A DNA stretch of 64,000 nt from Silene conica (Eukaryota; Streptophyta; Magnoliopsida; Caryophyllales; Caryophyllaceae), in the NCBI GenBank assembly GCA_029255685.2, contig CM055311.2:18560952-18624951 (forward strand). The letters run 5' to 3'. The notes under the pieces are model-generated. The model was not told where the DNA came from and did not search any database. It worked only from the letters and a program-made list of their open reading frames with translations. Numbering within the stretch: the stretch's first letter is position 1; each line of letters starts with the position of its first letter. Positions 48,917 through 60,059 of this stretch are shown piece after piece. The translations under genes were made by a program, and so were the position numbers.

Positions 48917-50641
48917 CTACAACTTAGGAACACATCTAATTCCCATGGAATGAATGTGCCCTTCATGCTTATCACGTGGTAATGCTTTAGTGAGAGGATC
49001 AGCTATGTTGTCATCCGTAGCGATCTTATCAATGAAAATCTCCTTTTGCTCCACGTAATCTCTGATTAGATGAGCTTTCCGTTGTACATGCCTAGCCTTG
49101 TTGCTAGACTTATGCTCCTTAGCTTGGAAGATGGCACCTTTATTATCACAATAAACGGTGATTGGGTCATTCGAACTAGGCACTACTGATAGTCCTTGTA
49201 AGAATTGACGCATCCATATTGCTTCCTTGGCTGTTTCTGAGGCGGCATAGTACTCGGACTCAGTCGTAGAATCTGCTGTAACACTTTGTTTAGAACTTTT
49301 CCAGCTGACAGCAGCGCCATTAAGAGTAAAAACGAATCCAGATTGAGATTTCGAGTCATCTCGATCCGTTTGGAAGCTAGCATCTGCGTAACCCGTGGCG
49401 CAGAGCGTCGAGTCGCCTCCATAAGTCAATCCCCAATCTTTAGTCCTCCGTAGGTACTTAAGAATGTTTTTCACGGCCATCCAGTGTTGTTCACCTGGAT
49501 GAGCTTGGAATCGACTGGTCATACTCAATGCATATGCAACGTCTGGACGTGTGCATATCATGGCATACATGATCGATCCTATTGCCGAAGCATAAGGAAT
49601 CCGACTCATGCGCTCTTTCTCTTCCAATGTCTTAGCTTCTTGAGACTTGCTCAAGTGAAGCCCAGTAGTCATAGGAATGAACCCTTTCTTGGAGTTCGTC
49701 ATGCTGAATCTCTCTAGAATCTTATCTATATAAGACTCCTGACTGAGAGACAACATCCGTCGTGATCTATCCCTGTAGATACGGATGCCCAAAATTCTTT
49801 GTGCCACTCCCAGATCTTTCATCTGGAAATGGTTTTTCAACCATGCTTTAACCGAAGAAAGGAGAGGTATGTCATTCCCAATCAAGAGTATGTCATCGAC
49901 ATACAGTACTAGGAATACAATCTTGCTCCCACTCAACTTGATATAGAGACATGGTTCCTCGACTGATCGAACGAATCCATTCTCTTTTATCACTTGATCG
50001 AAGCGATGATTCCAACTCCGCGATGCTTGCTTAAGTCCATAGATGGAACGCTTAAGCTTGCAAACCTTCTTAGGATGTTCTGGATCAATAAAACCCTCGG
50101 GTTGTACCATGTACAACTCTTCCTCCAAATAACCGTTTAAGAAGGCGGTTTTAACGTCCATTTGCCATATTTCATAATCGTGAAATGCGGCGATCGCTAA
50201 GATAATCCGAATGGAACGTAGCATGACTACGGGTGCAAAGATCTCATCGTAGTGCAAGCCTGGCACTTGGGTGAAACCTTTAGCAACTAGTCGTGCCTTG
50301 TGGATATATTGTTTTCCTTCCACGGCATGCTTTATCTTGTAAAGCCATTTGCATTGAAGGGGGCGTACCTTTGCAGGTAGGTCCACAAGATCCCACACAT
50401 TGTTCTCATACATGGAGTCCATCTCGGATTGCATGGCTTCTAGCCATAGCTTTGAGTCAGAACTGGTCATGGCACCTTTATAGGTTGTGGGTTCATTACC
50501 CTCTAGGAGTAAGACGTCATCCATATCATGTTCCTCGACCATACTAATGTATCTGTCCGGAGGAATGGAGACTCTTCCCGACCTCCTAGGTTCCTCAGGA
50601 ATATCTACCGCAGCCTCGGTTGAAGGAACTGTTTCCTCCAA
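48917..50641 (-). CDS. Ty1/copia reverse transcriptase-RNase H
   Basis: 574 codons as an open frame. The reverse transcriptase core runs from about residue 83 (NVWDLVDLP) to 330, with KARLVAKGFTQ at 115-125, WQMDVKTAFLNG at 159-170 and the catalytic YVDD intact at 247-250. RNase H follows at about 410-530, with GYADASF (aspartate 420), TTESEYYA near 459-466 and YCDNKGA near 497-503. It copies the element's RNA and removes the template. The frame is really open further upstream to a TAA at 50756-50758, which separates it from integrase; the apparent TTG start has no meaning. Both catalytic centres look intact, but the enzyme could not be made as part of the polyprotein. Confidence 0.92.
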   Translation of the reverse strand: MEETVPSTEAAVDIPEEPRRSGRVSIPPDRYISMVEEHDMDDVLLLEGNEPTTYKGAMTSSDSKLWLEAMQSEMDSMYENNVWDLVDLPAKVRPLQCKWLYKIKHAVEGKQYIHKARLVAKGFTQVPGLHYDEIFAPVVMLRSIRIILAIAAFHDYEIWQMDVKTAFLNGYLEEELYMVQPEGFIDPEHPKKVCKLKRSIYGLKQASRSWNHRFDQVIKENGFVRSVEEPCLYIKLSGSKIVFLVLYVDDILLIGNDIPLLSSVKAWLKNHFQMKDLGVAQRILGIRIYRDRSRRMLSLSQESYIDKILERFSMTNSKKGFIPMTTGLHLSKSQEAKTLEEKERMSRIPYASAIGSIMYAMICTRPDVAYALSMTSRFQAHPGEQHWMAVKNILKYLRRTKDWGLTYGGDSTLCATGYADASFQTDRDDSKSQSGFVFTLNGAAVSWKSSKQSVTADSTTESEYYAASETAKEAIWMRQFLQGLSVVPSSNDPITVYCDNKGAIFQAKEHKSSNKARHVQRKAHLIRDYVEQKEIFIDKIATDDNIADPLTKALPRDKHEGHIHSMGIRCVPKL

Positions 50642-50755
50642 TGGTTGCTCGGTAGTTGGTTCTTGAACCTCCGATAAATCGAAGGTTCTATTACTCGACT
50701 TGTTCTCGAGAAATTCTTTCTCTAAGAACGTCGCACTAGCCGCAACAAAAACACG

Positions 50756-51604
50756 TTATACGGTTGACGAGTAGAAGTAATGACCAAAAGTTCCCTTTGG
50801 ATAGCCTATAAAGTATGTCTTGACCGATCGCGGGCCGAGCTTATCCTCGTGTCTCCACTTGACATAAGCCTCGCACCCCCAAACCCGAATAAAGGACAAG
50901 TTAGGGACCGTTCCCTTCCATAATTCGTATGGAGTCTTGTCAACAGCTTTAGACGGACTTCGGTTAAGTATTAGAGCGGCCGACAAAAGAGCATAGCCCC
51001 ACAATGAATCAGGCACAACGGTGTGACTCATCATGGATCGAACCATATCAAGTAAAGTTCGATTTCTCCGTTCGGACACACCATTTAATTGTGGTGTTCC
51101 AGGTGGAGTCAACTGTAGCACGATGCCACAGTCTTTAAGGTGTTGATCAAACTCGTGTGAAAGATACTCACCACCACGATCAGAACGTAGTGCTTTAATC
51201 TTTCTACCCAGCTGGTTCTGTACCCGATTCTGGTATTCTTTGAACTTGTCAAAGGATTCACTTTTGTGCTTCATTAAGTAGATATAGCAATATCTACTCA
51301 AATCATCCGTGAAAGTGATGAAATACCTATAGCCTTCTCGTGCGTTGATCGACATAGGGCCACATACGTCCGTATGTATGAGTCCTAATAGGTCAGCAGC
51401 GCGCATTCCAACACCTTTGAAGGAAATACGAGTCATCTTACCGATGAGACATGATTCACACGTGCCATATGATTCGAAATCAAAGGGCGGGATAGCTCCA
51501 TTCTGTATGAGCTGTTTCACGCGTTTCTCATTTATGTGTCCCATACGACAATGCCATAGGTAAGTTTGATCTTTGTCACCTACCTTTAATCTCTTGTTAT
51601 TCAC
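50756..51604 (-). CDS. Ty1/copia integrase fragment
   Basis: 282 codons. The zinc-binding HHCC domain is at the start (His 18, His 23, Cys 49, Cys 52), followed by the catalytic core with aspartate 79 in LIHTDVCGP, aspartate 142 in RSDRGGEY and glutamate 178 in VSERRNRT, the D-D-35-E spacing of retroviral-type integrases. It would insert the cDNA into the genome. The frame ends in a TAA at 50756-50758 that, judged by conserved copia alignment, is a nonsense change, because the same frame continues into the RT segment. The GTG start is an artefact of an upstream frameshift near 51605. The catalytic triad is intact. Confidence 0.9.
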   Translation of the reverse strand: MNNKRLKVGDKDQTYLWHCRMGHINEKRVKQLIQNGAIPPFDFESYGTCESCLIGKMTRISFKGVGMRAADLLGLIHTDVCGPMSINAREGYRYFITFTDDLSRYCYIYLMKHKSESFDKFKEYQNRVQNQLGRKIKALRSDRGGEYLSHEFDQHLKDCGIVLQLTPPGTPQLNGVSERRNRTLLDMVRSMMSHTVVPDSLWGYALLSAALILNRSPSKAVDKTPYELWKGTVPNLSFIRVWGCEAYVKWRHEDKLGPRSVKTYFIGYPKGTFGHYFYSSTV

Positions 51605-51775
51605 ATGTAATATCTCGGTGTTTGATCTAAAACATAAATTCCATTCATGGAAACTGCCTTGCCATAAATCATATTGTGTAAGGAGAAAATACAGCTATTA
51701 TTCTCTATTACAAATGAAAATCCGAGTTTGTCAAGCGCAGAAACTGAAATAATGTTTTTTGGACAAACAAGGAAC
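51601..51775 (-). pseudogene. Copia protease-integrase linker fragment (frameshifted)
   Basis: The fragment translates to NIISVSALDKLGF and onward, the continuation of the protease region into the pre-integrase linker, but in a frame different from gag-protease upstream and from integrase downstream. It shows the two frameshifts, at about 51775 and about 51605. Confidence 0.75.
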
Positions 51776-52948
51776 ATAATAACAGTTATATAAAGATAAC
51801 TCGAATCCACTTGGAAGCTGGATCACGTATGTTCCCCTCGAGATTGCAGCAACACGTGCTCCATTCCCGACACGCAGGTCAACCTTACCCTTGATTAGGG
51901 GTTCTTGGTTTCGGAGGCCCTGCACATGATTACATAGATGAGAACCACAACCAGTATCTAGTACCCAAGTTCCGTAACTTGCATGGTTAATCTCAATCAT
52001 GTGAATAAAAGAAGAAGAAGACATACCAACAGGAGTAACGCGGCCTGCCTTAATGTCCTCACGATACACGGGGCATGAGCGCCTCCAATGCCCAGTCTTG
52101 TGGCAATGGTGACATTCCATGCTAGTATCCTTGCTCTTTGTTTTGCCCTGTGAGTTGCTTGACTCGCCTGGCCCACTCTTAGTAAATCCTGACTTCTTAA
52201 ACTTGGGCTTGCCTACTGTTAGGTCGCCCTGAGCTTTAGCTTTACCCTTACCCTTACCCTTACTGGAAATCATGAGAACATCTTGCTTCACGCTCCCACT
52301 TAATTTCAGATCCTTCTCGGTCTGTACGAGAAGGGAGTGGAGCTCATGAGGAGACTTGTTCATGTCGTTCATGTAATAGTTGGCCCTGAAGAGGGTGAAC
52401 CCATCATGAAGCGAATGAAGCATTCGATCAACGATTATGTTCTCACTGATCTTGCAGTTTAGGGCCTCCAGTTTCTCGATATTCTCAATCATGTGAAGAA
52501 TATGTGGGCTAACAGTTTGGCCCTTCTGGAGTTTCGCCTCAAAGAAGCGACAGGTATGCTCATAAGAAACGATCCTCGGAGCCTTTGAGAATTCGTTAGT
52601 GAGCGTGGTGAAAATCTTGTTTGCACCATGGGCTATGAAGCGTCTTTGCAAAATGGATTCCATTGCATAGATGAGTACGTTCTTTATCGCACCCGCTTCC
52701 ATGACGAAGTCGCTATGAGCGCGAACTTCGTTAGCTCTAGCTCCAGTTCCTGGGTGTGCCGGAATTGGCTCAGTTAAGTACTTAAGCTTTCCGTCAGCAA
52801 TGACAGCATTCCGTAGTGCTGCCTCCCAGTCAGAGAAGTTTGACCCATCATTCCTCAGTCTAGTAGACTGATTCATGGAGTCCATGAAGGCTTTTAGCCA
52901 GGATTCACGTGCTAGCTTGGCACTTGGCATTGGGTCTTCACCAGCCAT
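51731..52948 (-). CDS. Ty1/copia gag and protease
   Basis: 405 codons starting at an ATG. The capsid-like gag is at about residues 15-220, followed by a lysine/glycine-rich basic stretch (229-250) and a CCHC zinc knuckle at Cys 279, Cys 282, His 287 and Cys 292 that binds RNA. The aspartic protease begins near residue 327 with the catalytic triplet DTG at 331-333, inside WVLDTGCGSHLC. Gag would build the virus-like particle; the protease would cleave the polyprotein. A frameshift near residue 392 (about 51775) makes the last residues aberrant and ends the frame early. This is the 5'-most gene of the element, about 1.8 kb from the 5' LTR. Confidence 0.92.
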   Translation of the reverse strand: MAGEDPMPSAKLARESWLKAFMDSMNQSTRLRNDGSNFSDWEAALRNAVIADGKLKYLTEPIPAHPGTGARANEVRAHSDFVMEAGAIKNVLIYAMESILQRRFIAHGANKIFTTLTNEFSKAPRIVSYEHTCRFFEAKLQKGQTVSPHILHMIENIEKLEALNCKISENIIVDRMLHSLHDGFTLFRANYYMNDMNKSPHELHSLLVQTEKDLKLSGSVKQDVLMISSKGKGKGKAKAQGDLTVGKPKFKKSGFTKSGPGESSNSQGKTKSKDTSMECHHCHKTGHWRRSCPVYREDIKAGRVTPVGMSSSSFIHMIEINHASYGTWVLDTGCGSHLCNHVQGLRNQEPLIKGKVDLRVGNGARVAAISRGTYVIQLPSGFELSLYNCYYVPCLSKKHYFSFCA

Positions 52949-54306
52949 TAGTTATACAGCAGTTTAATTTGAACGTGTTCTACACTGAAAAGAAGATAAA
53001 ACTGAACCATATAAGCAACTCATTGTTGTGATTTAAGTCTATATTAAACTGAATTTAAACTTGTAGACTCATGCATTTATATAATTGATCTCCCTCAAGA
53101 ATTATATAAATGATCCCAAGACTCAATTTCCGTATATTAATAAGCCCACAGCTTGGCTAATTCCACCGTTGGAACTCTTGGTCGATAGATTTCCGTAAAT
53201 CCTATCTATTAGTCCATCTCAGTCGCTAGATATTATCGAGTGACCATGATGTTGAGATAAAATAAATCATCTGTTCCCACTTACCCGACATAGAAGGGGT
53301 CATATTATCCCTACCGACGAAGAAGCGATTCATTGGAGTCTGATTTATAAAGACTAGTCTCAATTTTTGGTTATACGAGGAAGACCCATCGACTTATATT
53401 TATTCATATTAAGTGAACTAATATCTAGCATATGCGTGAATGAATGAAATAAAGTGATGGCTTTGCAATTGACATGTGACATCTGTATTGTCACCGAAAA
53501 CTAACGCGTAACCTCTACATGAGTCGGTTTTCAGGCATGTTATAGGTGGTTTGGTTTTAGGCGGAATATGATGCAAGCTATTATCGATGAAAGCATAAGA
53601 TAAATGCGATAAACGTAAATAAAAGTCCTAGTGTGGCCTATCCTACCAAAATAAACATAAAACAACTTGGAATCCACCGTTGGACCCTAGAAGCTTGTCT
53701 TGATGTTCGATCTTGGTCCTTGCAGCGGGAGTGAGCATCCGGTCTCCGTCTTTGGTCTTCACAAAATTACTAATTTAAAATACAAATATAGTCCTATTTA
53801 CATTCTAATTTAAATACAAAAGTAATTACATGGCAAAAACCCAAAACGGAGATTCAAGATCTCAAAATTACAAGCAAGACTGTGTCCCATCATTACGGTG
53901 ACACAATCTACTAAGGCCACACTAAGTTACAACCGTTTGCAAAAATAAATACGTTATTGAAAGCATTCACAAGGCATTCAACAAGACGATAAATAAAATG
54001 CATCAACTAAATAAAATTCATTCATGACATAATACTGTTATTATGATTAACAAATTTTTTTTTTTAACCAAACCACCTTACGGGATTAAAATTATGTGAT
54101 TATACCGTTTTAATCACCCAATTTTAATAAATTTATAATCCTATTATCTTAAACCGTTTTAAAATAATATGTATCAAACGAGGGTGAACCGTTTCACAAA
54201 ATTAATAATATACTATTTCCGTATATAGTATTTTACTAAAGGCCATGTGAAAATAAAACATGTTATTTTCGAAAGAGAGAAAAAAACGAGTCTGTTACAG
54301 GGGGGA

Positions 54307-54339
54307 GGTCGACCGACCTATACACATGGTCGACCGACC
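54307..54339. repeat. GTCGACC pair 1 in copia leader
   Basis: GGTCGACCGACC occurs at 54307-54318 and 54328-54339, in direct order with 9 bases between, and flanked by GGA and TCC. It is the same 12-mer as in the gypsy LTR. Confidence 0.9.
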
Positions 54340-54378
54340 TCCATACGAGAAACAGAAACTTTCTGCAACAGCATAATC

Positions 54379-54411
54379 GGTCGACCGACCTATCAATCAG
54401 GTCGACCGACC
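54379..54411. repeat. GTCGACC pair 2 in copia leader
   Basis: GGTCGACCGACC at 54379-54390 and 54400-54411, again 9 bases apart. Confidence 0.9.
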
Positions 54412-54644
54412 ACCAGGCAGTAAAAACGAATTTCAGAAAACGCAAAACGCTGCACCTTTTGAAATCAAAACAAGTTTTTACCTTTTAAACTTTGATTAAA
54501 ACAAATAAATCAAAATTAACATCATCAAGGGTTCACATATTGTCAAGAATATCGATTAATTAACAATATGTAAACAGGAATCGAAAAACAAGATCGATTA
54601 CTTACAAAAGAAAAACTGTCGAAACAGAAACATACGCAGGAGGC

Positions 54645-54680
54645 GGTCGACCGACCGCAACAGGGGGTCGATCGACCGAC
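54645..54680. repeat. GTCGACC pair 3 in copia leader
   Basis: GGTCGACCGACC at 54645-54656 and the variant GGTCGATCGACCGAC at 54666-54680. Confidence 0.88.
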
Positions 54681-54753
54681 TCAGCGACAGAACACGATTT
54701 TTTTTAGATTTTAAAACTTATGAAAACACAAAAGTAAAATTTTCATGGCCTGG

Positions 54754-54765
54754 CTCTGATACCAC
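54754..54765 (-). other. Copia primer binding site
   Basis: The minus strand reads TGGTATCAGAGC next to the 5' LTR; it is complementary to initiator methionine tRNA. Confidence 0.9.
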
Positions 54766-54766
54766 T

Positions 54767-55835
54767 TGTGGGGAATAAAGCATGTATTCGCCCTAAACTT
54801 GCAGGATTATAATGAAATTTACAGTTGTGAATATAGTCATAAGATAAATAAAAACATGAAGAGAGTACAACCTTTAGTCCTTGTGCGAAAGGCTTAAGAA
54901 CAGGAATTAACACAAATTCCCTCTTATAACTTGCACCCAAGACTTAGATTGAGACGTTGCCGCGTGTGCTAGAAATCCTCTCCAACTGCCTTGCAATATA
55001 GGGAGAGCCTTTTGAGTTTAGATGTGAGATCTGGGTTATAGGAGAAGAATGCTCTCAAACCCTAATTTTCTTGAGATTATGTTTTACAGTGCAACAAGAG
55101 TCACCTAACATAAGGAGAAGTCTTCTCCTTATGTAGTATACTCGGCCGAATTTTCGAATAGGGTAAGAGTGGGCTTTCTACTCTTACCTTATTCTAATTC
55201 GTGATTCGACCCATTTAGCTATAAGTTATTCGCGGGATTTTAATTATATATCGCACACTTGTTATCAGATATTAACGCAGTCGATGTATTAATAATGGTC
55301 TGATAAAATACGATATTGTCTAATTACCCAAATTAATATAACTGTTTATATTAATACGCGAATACAATATTTAATTAAATATAACCGTTTATATTTAATT
55401 TACGAATCAATCATGTAATCCGTATTAGCTAAAATTATTTAATCCGTATTAAACAATAATCTCAACATCTTATTGACTAATTTATTAGTCAATACCTCTG
55501 ACTAACTGTTTAGTCATATCCGGCATAAATGTGACTGTATTTTCATACCTTCACATCTCTCAAACGTGTCCTATAGGTGTGACGTATAGGGACCAGTTGA
55601 TCACCGCCATCCGTATGACAATAACGTCAAACTTATCTAGCAAGCCAACCGTTATTGATAAACGTGGATCAACTTGTAATAATACTGAAGTATGCCCTTG
55701 TGATCCTTAAAGAGATTTAATAAGTCATTGTACTTAATTGTCAAGGACACTAGCCACAACAATCTCCCACTTGTCCGTACAAGGGTATGTGCAATGACGT
55801 TATCACACTACATGTGGAGGACACAAGCTCCAACA
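54767..55835 (-). repeat. Copia right (5') LTR, 1069 bp
   Basis: Same length as the left LTR and nearly identical, including the inner duplicated LTR edge that ends at 55761. It would hold the promoter; I did not find a clear TATA box. Confidence 0.93.
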
Positions 55836-55840
55836 GTCAG
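55836..55840. repeat. TSD of copia element, right copy (GTCAG)
   Basis: It matches 47055-47059. Gypsy RNase H coding resumes after it. Confidence 0.92.
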
Positions 55841-56086
55841 AGATATGGACATCTATGGTGACTCGCAGCTGGTGATAAGACAAGTATTCGATGAATACGA
55901 AGTGAAGAAGGAAGACTTGATTCCTTATCATCGACGAGCATTGCAATTACTCAACCAACTTGACTCCATCAAAATTGATCATGTACCGCGGAGTGCCAAT
56001 AAGTTGGCTGACGCGCTTGCTAATCTTGCAGCCACTTTGGCACTGGGGGCAGAGGAATCAATACAAGTTCCAGTCTACAATCGTTA
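55841..56086 (+). pseudogene. Second (aRNH-type) RNase H of the Tat-like element, second half
   Basis: Translation gives MDIYGDSQLVI and then ADALANLAATLAL, the last two catalytic blocks of the extra RNase H of Tat gypsy elements. It continues the half-domain that ends at 47059 and stops at a TAG near 56085-56087. Both halves keep their expected acidic residues. Confidence 0.78.
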
Positions 56087-56522
56087 GGCAGTATCGTTAC
56101 TTGAAGGAGAAGAGAACGTAGATGCAACAAACATGATATGCGTCTACACAATCGATGAAGATGACTGGCGTCAACCCATCATTGACTTCTTGGATCACCA
56201 AAAATTACCTGACGATCCCAGACACAAGGTATAAATACGTCGGCGTGCTCCAAAGTTTATTCATTATAAGGGGACACTCTACAGACGTTCTTTCTCAGGG
56301 CTCGTTGGGCAGTATCGTTACTTGAAGGAGAAGAGAACGTAGATGCAACAAACATGACATGCGTCTACACAATCGATGAAGATGACTGGCGTCAACCCAT
56401 TATTGACTTCTTGGATCACCAAAAATTACCTGACGATCCCAGACACAAGGTAGAAATACGTCGGCGTGCTCCAAAGTTTATTCATTATAAGGGGACACTC
56501 TACAGACGTTCTTTCTCAGGGG
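56081..56522 (+). repeat. 221-bp tandem duplication in the Tat-like pol
   Basis: 56081-56301 is repeated at 56302-56522 with only a few differences. The duplicated part codes for a polyprotein stretch containing the DPRHKV and GTLYRRSF blocks that lie between RNase H and integrase. 221 is not a multiple of three, so the copy breaks the frame. Confidence 0.92.
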
Positions 56523-56535
56523 CAATGGTTGAGGT

Positions 56536-56751
56536 TGTTGGAAACTAGTTCCCTTATTTTATACTCAAATCTAATGTGAGTTTTGTTTCTTTAAGTTTAG
56601 GTCATAAAACTTAATTAGACCTTATGCATGCATGATGATATCATAAGATGTAATGGTCCTTACATTGGTTTTAGAAGGTTTATACTCAATAATCACCTAT
56701 TATTTGAGTCTTCAAGCCACCGAAATTACCCTTAAACGATCTAACAAAAAT
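56536..56751 (-). repeat. LTR stub of the decayed copia (216 bp)
   Basis: It matches 60060-60275 over all 216 bases, then diverges abruptly at 56752. Only the first sixth of the 1287-bp LTR remains, so the rest was deleted. Confidence 0.9.
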
Positions 56752-59700
56752 AGCATTTACAAGAACCCTCGGATCGTGTTATTAACACATCCTCCTCTAA
56801 ATACCCATTTAGAATAGTAGGTCTTGTCATTCTTTTACCATAGTTCAATCATATGAAAATGGAATTTTTAACGTGAATCATCAATTTGCACTCAAATGCA
56901 AACAATGTAGAATGAAAACTTAATGTCATAAGTATTACCTAAGAAATATGTTGGAGTCATATTACTTCCAACATCCTTAGACTTTACAATTTGGAGTAGT
57001 TTCTAACTTCGTGTCTTACACGATTTTCTCTCAACCTCGTTCTCTTCTTAACTACTTAAGAAAGATTCGGTCTTCTCATAGCTCCCACTTACTTCAAGAA
57101 TTATTACTTGAAGAAGACCTTTTCTTCAATTAATTCCAAATTAATTTCTCATAGGAGTTAATGTCTATGAAGTGAGGTGGTATTGGTTACAATGATTTTC
57201 TCAAATCAATTTACCAATTTATATCAACTTCGTCATGTTCTTAACCCTTAAGTTTTAGACGATAAGTTATTAAATTGAGCAATAAGACTTTAGAACCATG
57301 TATGAATAGAAGATTTAATCAACACTTTTTGACTAAAATCACTTCTATTTAAGTTTCTTTATAAGAAATCATAATGGTTTAATAGGAATTTTAAGATGTT
57401 AATCTTATGTTTGCATAGGACCCTCCTATCAAATTCTATGGAATAGAATAATTCCTACGGACCTTGTTCATAACCAAAGACACGGTTTTAAGTGAGGAGA
57501 AAGAGATTATATTTGTCGATATAGCATTAGATGTTTAGCGGAGATATTGGTTACAATCGAATGATATTATATAGGAGTAAAAATGAACAATTATAAAACA
57601 ATAAATTAAGGAAAAACAAACATTCATCATTTTGATTCAACTTGTAAATATTTTAACAAGTTAAAGCATCTATAAAATGACCTCTATCCAATTTTATAAA
57701 TGATTCTAAGACCCAAACCCATGCCACCGAAATCGTGAACCACTGGAACTCCGACCCAATGATATGGTTTGGTGGGTTAAAATTTTAACCGGTTCTACCA
57801 TAGAACTCTTGGTTGATGAAAAATCATTATTTATTCATCTTAGCCCGGAACACATTGACCACTGGTCCTCTACACTTCCGTTGAGTACAAACCAAATTTC
57901 AATTGCATCGGGATGCGATCCGCCCACTGGACTGAATCCACCCCATTGCCCCACTTATCCTACGTAATGAGGTTTGTACTGCCCACTGGACTAGCACCAC
58001 CCCACGAAATAGAAGCTCATGTGTTCTACTATTTGGTAAGGCTAATCCTCAATTGTTTTGTTTAATATAGAGGTCTTGTCAATTTATTATCTATCTCCTT
58101 TAAGCGAATTAAATTGGTGAACTCGATAATTATAACTGACACGGTCGTTTATAACGATCTAAACTAATATGCATGTTTATGGCGATTTGGCTATGCATGC
58201 AAACATATTAAAATGCAAAAGTAAAAGCAATAAAGCAATAAAATCCTAGTATGGCCTTCCTAGTAATAGTAAAAACTATTTAACTATTACAAATTCGGAA
58301 ACCAACTCCATGGTCCCTTGAACTTCATTGGCACGCCATCCAAGAAAACACCGTCTTGTCGGAACTCCTTTCCGTATGGCACCGTCTTTTGGATCTCCGG
58401 AATTACAATAAAATAATACAACTATTCTTTTGTAAAACTGAAAATTTAAATTACAACCCGTGATACGAGATCACATAAATTACAACCGAATCAATATTCC
58501 CTTTCATTACGGGTAATATTGATTAAAACTAAGGCCATACTAAGAAAAATTACATAATTCCAAATTATATAAATAACATTCAAAATATGACATTCATATT
58601 AAATAAATTGCAATAAATAAAATATGTATGCACATGCTCAATTTTTAATGCCAAATCGCCTTATGGGAGCAAATATCTCATATTTGTTTACGGTTTTACG
58701 GATATGCGCGATTTTAACTATTAAAATCATCAAAATTACATAAATCTCATTTATGTCCAAGTTAATCATCCTAACTTACTTTAGGAATCAATGTTTAGTC
58801 TCTACTAATATTTGATCATGATCTAACTTGATTTTGCATTATTGTTCATAAATTATTTGTATTTTCGGGAAAAATAAACAAAATACGGCCAAATGAGTCA
58901 ATAAAATTCGAAATTTAAAATTCAAAAATTTTAAACTTTCTGGAAATTTTCTAAAAATTCAGAAATTAATAAAATGGTCTTTTGCATATGTTTATGGTTT
59001 ATTTCTTAAATAAATCGTATAAAAGCCGTTTTTATGGTTTAAAATCCGATTTAAATTATAAAAACTTGCAATAATTTGCCATAAAATTTTAGTCATCCTA
59101 AAATATATATATATAAATATATATCTGAAAATGACCAAAAAATACAGACCATACCCGAAATTTTATTTTTACGACTCATAAATTACGATTATTAGCTAAT
59201 TAACTCATTAAAAAATAATAATCATAAAAAACAGAAAATTTTTGATATCCAACTTTTAGATCTGATGTTCCTATTATATAAGACATCTATGGGTAAAATT
59301 TCATGCCATAATATTAAGATTAACTATTTTTAACACAATAAGTCACTATTTATCCGATTTTAACCATTAAAATCATAAATCATGCATCACTTGAGAATAA
59401 ATTCCCAAAACTTACATACATACTGTAAATATTGCATGTGACATTGTGTAAAGTTTTTATGGCAAAATTCCAACTATAACTATTAAAGTCGAATTTAAGT
59501 CATTATTAATCCGATTTTTACTATAAAAATCATTAATCATGCAAAATAAGTCCAATATTTCGAAAATTCATACAGGAACTTTATATATTGCATGTGAATT
59601 CTCATAAAATTTTTAAGGTCAAATTCGAAATATAACCCTATATACCCATTTTAACTCATATTATGACTATTTATCTCATAAAATTCATAATCCATGCATA

Positions 59701-60059
59701 TTAACTCCATTTCTTACGAAAAATCATATACAATATATTAAATATGTATGTGAGAACATATCAAAAAATCTCGGCCAGAAACTATTTTTAGCTATTTTTC
59801 CCATTAATTGTTGTTTAAAACCGATTTAAACTACAAAATATACAAATAAATATAAAAATGAACAATAAAAATCCATAAAATTATTTTTATGTCCTAAAAC
59901 CATTTTAGAATCAGAAACTTTAACATGCAAAATTATTTTGTGATTTATCATAATAAATACAAAATATTTCGAAATTTTCGAAATATGTATGTTAATCCGT
60001 TTTAACATAAAACATGAATCCGATCATGCATGCAACAACCGTAATGCTCTGATACCAAT
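56752..60059 (-). other. Internal/leader region of decayed copia
   Basis: AT-rich 3.3 kb without supported coding. Blocks near 57670-58400 resemble the leader of the intact copia (for example around 53090-53760). It ends in a primer site at 60046-60057. Confidence 0.6.
60046..60057 (-). other. Primer binding site of decayed copia
   Basis: The minus strand reads TGGTATCAGAGC, two bases from the LTR. Confidence 0.88.

Larger units (their letters stand above)
52949..54766 (-). other. Long non-coding leader of the copia element
   Basis: 1.8 kb between the gag start and the 5' LTR, with no supported reading frame. It contains three pairs of GTCGACC motifs (54307-54339, 54379-54411, 54645-54680) and a T-rich run near 54054. 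The related copia at 56752-60059 has a leader with partly similar blocks, so a long leader is a lineage trait. Confidence 0.75.
47060..55835 (-). mobile_element. Full-length Ty1/copia retrotransposon (8776 bp)
   Basis: Two 1069-bp LTRs (47060-48128, 54767-55835) flank gag-protease, integrase and RT-RNase H in the copia order, all on the minus strand. The primer binding site and polypurine tract are in place and GTCAG is duplicated on both sides. The LTRs differ at about 14-15 positions by eye (around 1.4 percent), so it is older than the tandem array. Coding is broken by two frameshifts and one stop. It sits inside the second RNase H of the Tat-like element. Confidence 0.94.

Noticed and set aside
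49484..51563. Plus-strand frames opposite the copia pol
   Set aside because: They are shadows of the minus-strand integrase and RT frames.
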